Of a stretch of DNA of 10,543 nt, positions 6,055-10,543 are shown in pieces (the first letter of the stretch is position 1; each line of letters opens with the position of its first letter). Source of the DNA: Streptosporangiaceae bacterium (lineage in GTDB: Bacteria > Actinomycetota > Actinomycetes > Streptosporangiales > Streptosporangiaceae). The notes beneath the pieces are model-generated. The model was given only the letters and a program-made list of their open reading frames with translations. It did no database searches and had not been told where the DNA came from. Made by a program: the position numbers and the translations under genes. Location: assembly GCA_030045295.1 (NCBI GenBank), contig JASIGD010000496.1, forward strand, positions 1 to 10,543, written 5' to 3'.

Positions 6055-7299
6055 TTACCCGCGGTCGTTTATCCATACCGAGACGTGGGCCGGTTCCAGG
6101 GCTTGGCACGCGGTATTCGCTAGGTCGGCCCGGATCGAGTCCAGCTCCACCGCGTCGTTGAGGCGGGCCGCGAATGCCGCCACGGTGCGGTCCGCGTCGT
6201 ACCGGGCCCGGTTGAACCGCCGGTCCACCGCTCGCTGCACCCGGTGCCGCAGCGGATTGAACAGCGCCGCCGCGGCCAGGGTCGAGACGGCCACCGCGAC
6301 CGGCGTCTTGATCGATACTACGTGGGTGGCCAGCAGCACGATCCCCGCGTAGGTCCCGACCAGCAGGCCCGTCACGATCGCGTAGGCCAGCGTCCGGGAC
6401 ACGACCCGGTCGATGTCGAACAGCCGGTACTTCAAGATGGCCACGCCGATGCTCAGCGGGAGCGCAAGGAACCCGGCGAGGACGATGGCGCTGACGACGT
6501 TCACCGAACCGGCCGGGTGTGGGGTGGAGAAGGAGATCCCGAGGCATACGCCGGTGATTGCCGATCCGGTCAGCAGCCACTTGAGCTGCTGGCGGCGTTC
6601 CCCGAAGGAGCGGCGGTAGCTGAGCACCTGGCTGCCGAGCGAGGCCAGCCAGCTCACCGCCGCCACGAGGGAGGCCACGAGCGTCACTGCGTTCCACCAC
6701 GCCGCGTTACGGGGGCCGTTGTCCAAGACCGCGAGGTTCCCGGCGGGATCGACCTGCAGGCGGTGGTCGATGATGGCACTCACCGTCAAGGCGAACGTGC
6801 TGGCGATCCACACCGTGCCCACGGCCATAGTGACCCACAGCACCCACCGCCAGCGCGGCGACGGCGGCCGACCATCGGGAAACAGCAGGAACACCAGCGC
6901 CAAAAGCACCAGCCCGGGAGCCCAGCCGGGCTGCGCGAACAGCGCCACCCAGCCCAGCGGCAGCCCGCCGTGATGAAGCCGGTAGTCGGCCACCATGTAG
7001 AAGCTGGCATCCTGGCTGAGCACGAGGCACCCCGCCATGGCCAGGATGACCCAGCCCAGCGGGTTACGCGGTTTCCGCCACGCCACCACCAAACCCACCA
7101 CCGCGAACCCGGCCGAGACCCAGACCGGCAGGGAGCCGCCACCGGAGTTCACGCTCTGGTGCGCGAGCCTGGCCAGGGGCAAGTCAGCGATCAGCAGGGC
7201 CAGCAGCAGGCCGCCCGCGACCAGCGCGGTCGCGGGTGACGCCAGGCGGAAGCGGCGGCCCACTACCGCTGCCGGCACCGGTGTCTGCGCCTGCTTCAT
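6055..7299 (-). CDS. Multi-pass membrane protein, sensor-histidine-kinase-like but without kinase domain
   Basis: From ATG 7299 this is a 414-residue protein with roughly ten hydrophobic segments (about 22-40, 58-75, 82-97, 115-140, 152-174, 202-222, 240-256, 266-288, 304-327, 332-349). It resembles the N-terminal half of actinobacterial two-component sensor proteins. Family marks include WRKPRNPLGWVIL (74-86), FLLFPDGRPPSPRW (137-150), RRQQLKWLLTG (235-245), LKYRLFDIDRVVSRTLAYA (289-307) and FNPLRHRVQRAVDRRFNRARYDADR (347-371). It ends soon after LEPAHVSVWI, before any His-phosphotransfer helix or HATPase domain, and no such domain follows downstream. Stand-alone versions of this module are known to me from actinomycetes, so it is probably complete. 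Role unknown; membrane sensing is an inference. The frame stays open upstream to 7476, but the candidate promoter at 7399-7427 would lie inside that extension. No strong ribosome site precedes either start. Confidence 0.82.
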   Translation of the reverse strand: MKQAQTPVPAAVVGRRFRLASPATALVAGGLLLALLIADLPLARLAHQSVNSGGGSLPVWVSAGFAVVGLVVAWRKPRNPLGWVILAMAGCLVLSQDASFYMVADYRLHHGGLPLGWVALFAQPGWAPGLVLLALVFLLFPDGRPPSPRWRWVLWVTMAVGTVWIASTFALTVSAIIDHRLQVDPAGNLAVLDNGPRNAAWWNAVTLVASLVAAVSWLASLGSQVLSYRRSFGERRQQLKWLLTGSAITGVCLGISFSTPHPAGSVNVVSAIVLAGFLALPLSIGVAILKYRLFDIDRVVSRTLAYAIVTGLLVGTYAGIVLLATHVVSIKTPVAVAVSTLAAAALFNPLRHRVQRAVDRRFNRARYDADRTVAAFAARLNDAVELDSIRADLANTACQALEPAHVSVWINDRG

Positions 7300-7321
7300 G
7301 GGGCACACGCTAGGCCCGGAC

Positions 7322-7334
7322 CGTTCCGGGAACG
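7322..7334 (-). promoter_or_regulatory. Palindromic operator candidate upstream of the membrane protein gene
   Basis: CGTTCC-G-GGAACG is a perfect dyad with 6-base arms and a single central base. It is 23 bases upstream of the ATG and downstream of the candidate promoter at 7399-7427. The position suits a repressor or roadblock site. No regulator is identified. Confidence 0.4.
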
Positions 7335-7398
7335 TTACCGCTCGGCCCATCAGGTGCAAGAGTCGAGGTTGGGAATCAGATCCGGGGATGGCCCGGTG

Positions 7399-7427
7399 AG
7401 TGTACGTGCCCGCCCCTTTAGCATCAA
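7399..7427 (-). promoter_or_regulatory. Candidate housekeeping-type promoter
   Basis: On the minus strand TTGATG (7422-7427) and TACACT (7399-7404) are separated by 17 bases, a good fit to a sigma-70/HrdB-type -35/-10 pair. Transcription would start near 7392, giving a leader of about 90 bases before ATG 7299. Confidence 0.45.
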
Positions 7428-7676
7428 GCGTGACTGTCACCGCAAGAAGCACGAGTTGGAACCCGCCAACGCACAAGCCGGACCGCTGCTGCCACGCGAT
7501 CGAGGGTCAGCGCCGTTCCGAGCGCGCCAGGTAGAAGGCCACTTGCGACCTGTCAGGAACCCAAGCGGGCGCGGTCGGAAGCTGAACGCACCGATCTGGC
7601 GACGACGGGAAGAGCGTGGATCCGTCAGCGCGCTGTCAATTCGTCGACCGGCGCCTGCACACGACCGCGACCTGTA

Positions 7677-8381
7677 TTAGCGCAGGGTGCGGACTGCGGT
7701 CATGACGACCTGCGCGACTTCCTTGGGGTGGGAGATCATGACCACGTGCGAAGCCCCTTCGATCTCGGTCGCCGTCGCGCCCATGCGGTCGTAGCTGAAG
7801 CGGTGGACGCCGGGGTCAATGCACCTGTCGGCGGTCCCGAACACCGCCCAGGATGGGCGGCTGCGCCACGCCGGGGTCGGCGCGGCCTCGGTGAGCGCAA
7901 CACCGGCGAGAGGTCGCTGGGTGATCGCGTAGAACGCGGCGTCGTCGGCCGGGATGTCGGCGCAGAATGACTCGTGAAAACCCTCAGGCGCGAGCGTGAA
8001 CTCGTTGCCGCCGTCAGGCAACGGGTGCTGCCTGAAGTAGGGGATGGCCCCCGGCGCGGGGAACTTCGACTGCAGGTCGGCCAGGTTCTCGCCCTCGTCC
8101 GGAGCGAAACCGGAGATATAGACGAGGCCGACGACGTTGTCAGCTGTCCCGGCCGCTGTGATGACCGAACCGCCGTAGGAATGACCGACCAGCAGGACCG
8201 GCCCGTTGATCTCAGCAATCACGGCCTTGAGGTAGTTACCGTCGCCGCCGGTTAGGCCGCGTAGCGGGTTCGGCGGAGCGACGACCGTCACGTCTTCGCC
8301 GAGGAGCTCGTTATACAGGCCACGGAAGCCGGATGCGTCAGCGAACGCGCCGTGGATGAGAACAATGGTGGGATCAGCCAT
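7677..8381 (-). CDS. Ser-type alpha/beta hydrolase (EstC/salicylate-esterase-like)
   Basis: This is a compact 234-residue alpha/beta hydrolase of the group that includes plant salicylate/methyl-ester esterases and bacterial pyrethroid-hydrolase-like proteins. The N-terminal strand IVLIHGAFADASGF (6-19) carries the oxyanion HGAF motif. GHSYGG (66-71) places the nucleophile at Ser68. FGTADRCIDP (181-190) supplies the acid, most likely Asp185, and GASHVVMISHP (209-219) supplies His212. There is no signal peptide, so it should be cytoplasmic. The start is ATG 8381, with a strong GAGGAG site (8389-8394) 7 bases upstream. Length is normal and the triad is intact, so it should be active on a small ester, amide or lactone-type substrate, but the sequence does not say which. 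It appears to be a single-gene unit with about 700 gene-poor bases upstream. It is not closely related to the dehalogenase-like hydrolase at 1050-1943, whose nucleophile is Asp. Confidence 0.9.
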   Translation of the reverse strand: MADPTIVLIHGAFADASGFRGLYNELLGEDVTVVAPPNPLRGLTGGDGNYLKAVIAEINGPVLLVGHSYGGSVITAAGTADNVVGLVYISGFAPDEGENLADLQSKFPAPGAIPYFRQHPLPDGGNEFTLAPEGFHESFCADIPADDAAFYAITQRPLAGVALTEAAPTPAWRSRPSWAVFGTADRCIDPGVHRFSYDRMGATATEIEGASHVVMISHPKEVAQVVMTAVRTLR

Positions 8382-9086
8382 TTCTGATCTCCTCGCTCTG
8401 ATCGGATGGACGGTCCGCGCGCATCCGGTGCCGCGGGACGCAAGAGCCCCGGTGACCTGGTGCGCGCGTACAGCAGCCTACGCCCCCAATGTGTCGCGGA
8501 TCTGTTGGCGGACGACTGCTGCGCATCCACCGACGGAGGACACGGTGCCGCTGTGGCTGTCAGGCGCCTACCGGGACAGGACACGCTGCCACTGCGGCGC
8601 GTGCCGAATAGGGGCGTAAATAGAGATCAAGGCGGCGCCTGCGGCGCCGCAGAACGCCAAAGACCCAATCAGCGCTCAGCTAGCTCTTGTGCGCTGCCAG
8701 GCGCCGCCGCGCACCGGCCTGCCGGTCCCATGACCGGTTTCAAGCACAACGGCCATCGTTGACCGTGCAGCCCCAACGCGGCCCGCGCATCCAGGCTCCC
8801 CACGGCGAAATGCGCCTGCGCCATCCCAGGACCGTCACTGCCGCCAGCGCGGCACCCATGACGACCCACCGGCGGTCGGCAGCCACGATGGTCGTCTCAG
8901 CCCCGCCAGAGCAGCGGCGACAGCCATTACCTGGATCCGCACCCCCCGCGACTGGCACGCCCGGATACCGGGACGCTCCTCTACCGCCGTGGAAGACGCC
9001 GGCGGCCTTCCCCGTCCTGCAGCAGCGCCCGCAACGCCGATAAGGTCAACTGTCCTGACGATGCCGTCGCGCTCTCCCCCTTTGTC
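8382..9086. other. Gene-poor stretch (705 bases)
   Basis: This lies upstream of the Ser hydrolase and downstream of DoxX. The longest frame here (8406-8762, +, 118 codons) has no ribosome site and no recognisable motif, so it is not called. A strong hairpin lies at 8632-8650, and alternating ACCGG/CCGGT units lie at 8713-8737. On the minus strand two coding-like pieces occur: one at 8981-9086 that could be a frameshifted DoxX tail, and a hydrophobic piece around 8800-8885 (RRWVVMGAALAAVTVLGWRR) that looks like a lone membrane segment. These suggest remains of a gene that once followed DoxX. Confidence 0.5.
8632..8650. repeat. Perfect 8-base-pair GC hairpin
   Basis: GCGGCGCC (8632-8639) and GGCGCCGC (8643-8650) pair perfectly around a 3-base loop (TGC). 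This is the strongest stem I found in the window. It lies in a gene-poor stretch far from any gene end, with no U-run. It could stop transcription entering from either side, for example from the DoxX gene about 440 bases away. Confidence 0.55.
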
Positions 9087-9527
9087 TCACCTCGAGGCGC
9101 CTTTTCCGGTGCGGTCGGTGAGGTCGTCGATGACCAGGCCGAGGCCGATGCCGGCCATCCAGACGTCCTTGGCCAGGGGGGTCCCCTGCCGGCTCGGGAA
9201 AGGGCTGCGCTCCCTGCGCATGCCGGGCGTCCTAGCGTACAGGCCGAGCAGGCCGCCGGAGAATGCCGCAAGCCCCGCGCCCGCGACGGCCGCTGGGATG
9301 ACAGGCAGCAGCAGCGCCGAGCCGAGCGTGATCTCGGCCACTGCGAGAAGCCGGGCGAAATCCGCGGGCTTGAGCTTCTTCAGGAACGGGTACGTCCCCG
9401 CGGCCATCGCGTGCAGCCGGGCGGCGGTCTCCTCATCGGCCGACAGTTTGCCGATGCCAGCGTTGAGGATGAACGCACCGGCGGCGATGCGGGGCGGCAG
9501 GTGCCGTGCCTTCACCGAGATTCGCAT
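9087..9527 (-). CDS. DoxX-family membrane protein
   Basis: From ATG 9527 this is a 146-residue integral membrane protein of the DoxX-like family, with four hydrophobic segments (about 12-27, 57-74, 76-97, 122-134). Supporting features are the conserved first helix RIAAGAFILNAGIGKL (13-28), LLAVAEITLGSALLLPVIP (60-78) and the late KDVWMAGIGLGLVIDD (120-135). DoxX-like proteins are small membrane proteins tied in some bacteria to quinone-linked or redox-stress functions, but the function here is not determined. The start is set by AGGAGG 5 bases upstream of 9527. An in-frame GTG at 9542 would put that site inside the gene. The C-terminus ends at GKGASR; a different frame continues coding-like from 9086 to 8981, so a frameshift may have shortened it. 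It is divergent from a TetR regulator with only 85 bases between starts, which suggests control by that regulator. Confidence 0.85.
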   Translation of the reverse strand: MRISVKARHLPPRIAAGAFILNAGIGKLSADEETAARLHAMAAGTYPFLKKLKPADFARLLAVAEITLGSALLLPVIPAAVAGAGLAAFSGGLLGLYARTPGMRRERSPFPSRQGTPLAKDVWMAGIGLGLVIDDLTDRTGKGASR

Positions 9528-9537
9528 GTCTTCCTCC

Positions 9538-9562
9538 TGCACTGGTGAGGTGAGTGCACCAG
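9538..9562. promoter_or_regulatory. Two overlapping palindromes next to the DoxX start
   Basis: TGCACT (9538-9543) with AGTGCA (9553-9558), and CTGGTG (9542-9547) with CACCAG (9557-9562), are each perfect 6-base dyads with 9-base spacers, giving 21-base sites of the size bound by TetR dimers. They overlap and lie just upstream of the DoxX ribosome site, where bound protein would block transcription. Confidence 0.45.
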
Positions 9563-9566
9563 CCCA

Positions 9567-9586
9567 AATCGGACTTTACCCCGATT
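9567..9586. promoter_or_regulatory. Candidate TetR operator between doxX-like gene and tetR
   Basis: AATCGG (9567-9572) and CCGATT (9581-9586) form a perfect dyad with an 8-base spacer, 20 bases in all. It lies near the middle of the divergent intergenic region. A TAGTAT sequence (9586-9591) at its right edge could be a -10 element for tetR, so binding there would give autoregulation. No -35 is obvious. Confidence 0.5.
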
Positions 9587-9612
9587 AGTATTCCGGCCGT
9601 AAGGTGGGTCCC

Positions 9613-10227
9613 GTGGACCGGCCCGTCTTGCCCTGGGGGGCGCCGCACGCCGAGCGCGCCGACGCTGCCCGCAACCGGCGGCACCTGCTGACCACCGCCC
9701 GGCAGATGCTCGCCGAGCAGGGTCCGGACAAGCTGACCATGGACGCGCTGGCCGAACGCGCGGGCCTGGGCAAGGGAACGGTGTTCCGCCGGTTCGGCAC
9801 CCGCGCCGGGATCTTCGCCGCGCTCCTGGACGACGACGAGCGGGCCTTCCAGCAGGAGATCCTGGGCGGGCCCCCGCCGCTGGGTCCGGGCGCCTCCCCG
9901 CTGGACCGGCTGATCGCCTACGGCCGGGCCCGGACCGGTTTCCTGATCGCGCACCGCGACATCGCCCGCGCCGCCCTGGACGGCCACCAGCCCATCCCAG
10001 CCGGATCACACACCCCGCTGTCCCGGATGCACATCCGGATCCTGCTCGAGCAGATGAACCTCGGCGACGCCGACCTCGACATGCTGACCGTCCAGCTCAC
10101 CGCGGCCCTGGACGGCCCCCTGCTGCTCTACCTGTCCGCGTCCGATCTCACCGGTGCCGCCCCTTCGGCCGCCGAACGGGTCGCGCACAGCTGGCAGGAC
10201 CTAGTGCAGCGCGTATGCCGATCGTGA
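9613..10227 (+). CDS. TetR/AcrR-family transcriptional regulator
   Basis: This is a 204-residue one-component regulator. The N-terminal DNA-binding domain spans about residues 20-68: RRHLLTTARQMLAEQG, then the helix-turn-helix LTMDALAERAGLGKGTVFRRFG (41-62), the signature of TetR proteins. The remaining roughly 135 residues form the helical ligand-binding and dimerisation domain, with a typical C-terminal TetR-like run (DMLTVQLTAALDGPLLLYL, 156-174). The ligand cannot be deduced. GTG 9613 is preferred because AAGGTGGG (9601-9608) lies just upstream; GTG 9604 is in frame but overlaps that sequence. It is transcribed away from the DoxX-family gene, with candidate operators at 9538-9562 and 9567-9586, so it probably represses that gene and itself. 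The G-L-G-K-G-T-V-F-R-R-F recognition helix is of the subgroup that often controls oxidoreductase or DoxX-like genes, an impression from memory. Confidence 0.93.
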   Translation: MDRPVLPWGAPHAERADAARNRRHLLTTARQMLAEQGPDKLTMDALAERAGLGKGTVFRRFGTRAGIFAALLDDDERAFQQEILGGPPPLGPGASPLDRLIAYGRARTGFLIAHRDIARAALDGHQPIPAGSHTPLSRMHIRILLEQMNLGDADLDMLTVQLTAALDGPLLLYLSASDLTGAAPSAAERVAHSWQDLVQRVCRS

Positions 10228-10231
10228 CCCC

Positions 10232-10256
10232 GCCCGTCACCAGGACCCAGACGGGC
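10232..10256 (+). terminator. Stem-loop terminator candidate after tetR
   Basis: GCCCGTC (10232-10238) pairs perfectly with GACGGGC (10250-10256) across an 11-base loop, starting 4 bases after the tetR stop codon. A second dyad, CAGCCG/CGGCTG (10260-10273), follows. There is no U-tract, as is common for actinobacterial terminators. The site lies between convergent genes and may serve both. Confidence 0.55.
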
Positions 10257-10298
10257 TGCCAGCCGACCGGCTGCACGCTGGCTAGTGACAGGGGGCGT

Positions 10299-10543
10299 TC
10301 ACCGACCCGCTGTTCCGCTCGATGGCGGCTGGGCTTCAGGGCCTGCCGCGGGCGCCCGGGCCAGGCCGGCGATGAGGCCGGCCGCGGCCTCGGTGCTCAG
10401 CCGCTCGGTGTTGATCACCACGTCGTAGTCGGTGCTGGATTCCTCGCCGATGCCGTGGACGCGCTTGAGGTAGCTGGCCCGCGCCGCGTCCGACTGGCGG
10501 ACCGCCCGGGCGGCGTCCTTGTCGCTGAGGCCCAGCTCGGACG
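10299..10543 (-). CDS. Cytidylate-kinase-like family protein, C-terminal part
   Basis: The right edge holds the last 80 codons of a minus-strand gene whose start lies outside the window. The residues read LGLSDKDAARAVRQSDAARA, then SYLKRVHGIGEESS, then TDYDVVINTERLSTEAAAG before a Pro/Ala/Gly-rich tail. This is the C-terminal pattern of the cytidylate-kinase-like (Cytidylate_kin2) family: the S-x-x-E/D-A-x-x-x-V-R-x-x-D helix, the A-x-Y-L-K/R-R-x-x-G lid region, and the Y-D-x-V-I-N-T-x-R-L end. These P-loop proteins resemble CMP kinase, but their substrates are uncertain. Third codon positions are strongly G/C and no stop interrupts the frame. It is convergent with tetR, with stem-loops in the 71-base gap. 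The P-loop cannot be checked here. Confidence 0.85.
   Translation of the reverse strand, partial: SELGLSDKDAARAVRQSDAARASYLKRVHGIGEESSTDYDVVINTERLSTEAAAGLIAGLARAPAAGPEAQPPSSGTAGR

Larger units (their letters stand above)
7300..7676. other. Gene-free stretch (377 bases)
   Basis: This lies between the start of the membrane protein and the 3' end of the Ser hydrolase. It holds the candidate promoter (7399-7427) and palindrome (7322-7334). The remaining part, about 7430-7676, has no frame with a recognisable product. A short dyad GTTGG/CCAAC near 7455-7470 is the only local structure I noticed. Confidence 0.5.

Noticed and set aside
5741..6700. Minus-strand frame of about 320 codons ending in LDRIAFEGLTQDFG
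   Set aside because: Most of it is an alternate frame of the membrane protein gene. The last 30-odd residues look protein-like, but I could not assign them, and they do not supply the missing SnoaL N-terminus.
6244..7239. Plus-strand frame of 331 codons
   Set aside because: It is opposite the membrane protein gene and rich in Gln, His, Arg and Pro with no hydrophobic core. Antisense shadow.
8406..8762. Plus-strand 118-codon frame upstream of the Ser hydrolase
   Set aside because: There is no ribosome site. Its second half has weak codon bias and spans the strong hairpin, and no family is recognised. It was checked as a possible small peptide gene without support.
9174..9188. Palindrome CAGGGG-GGT-CCCCTG
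   Set aside because: It lies inside the DoxX coding sequence and is explained well enough by codon use in GC-rich DNA.
1..10543. tRNA, rRNA, CRISPR array or phage-type att core
   Set aside because: I saw no tRNA T-loop pattern with matching stems, no regularly spaced repeats with unique spacers, and no long direct repeats flanking a segment.

Overview
The window is GC-rich DNA with codon third positions dominated by G and C. Its gene families are typical of filamentous or soil Actinobacteria: an F420/flavin luciferase-like oxidoreductase, a PPC/DUF296 protein, an atypical SDR, a DoxX-type membrane protein with a divergent TetR regulator, and a cytidylate-kinase-like protein. I cannot name the genus. 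It reads as an accessory chromosomal region: small catabolic or detoxification-type enzymes separated by long gene-poor stretches that hold broken genes.

Left part (1-1943, + strand): a 5' remnant of an alpha/beta hydrolase, a PPC/DUF296 gene, then an intact paralogue of that hydrolase joined to the PPC gene by an ATGA overlap. The intact enzyme has the fluoroacetate-dehalogenase-type catalytic set (Asp110, Arg111, Arg114, Asp134, His278), but two of the three halide-pocket residues differ (Gln155, Phe217).

Middle (1944-5990): a 778-base convergent gap with short repeats and palindromes, then a luciferase-like oxidoreductase (LLM) on the minus strand. A decayed segment (about 3700-4340) follows, with recognisable ends of a PIN-domain toxin and a NUDIX hydrolase plus an unidentified + strand fragment. 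Next come an atypical SDR without the catalytic Tyr, an empty stretch, and a SnoaL-like gene that has lost its N-terminus beside the N-terminal remnant of an IS110-family transposase. This is the clearest sign of past mobile-element activity.

Right part (5990-10543): a multi-pass membrane protein related to the sensor part of actinobacterial histidine kinases but lacking a kinase domain, with a candidate promoter and palindromic operator; a small Ser-type alpha/beta hydrolase; a roughly 700-base gene-poor stretch with a strong hairpin; a DoxX-family gene divergent from a TetR-family regulator, with several candidate operator palindromes between them; and the C-terminal end of a cytidylate-kinase-like gene running off the right edge.

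How the genes work together: only two groups are supported by layout. The PPC gene and hydrolase form a translationally coupled pair. DoxX and TetR form a divergent regulator/target pair. The other genes look like independent units. I saw no tRNA, rRNA, CRISPR array or recognisable multi-gene defence or biosynthetic system.
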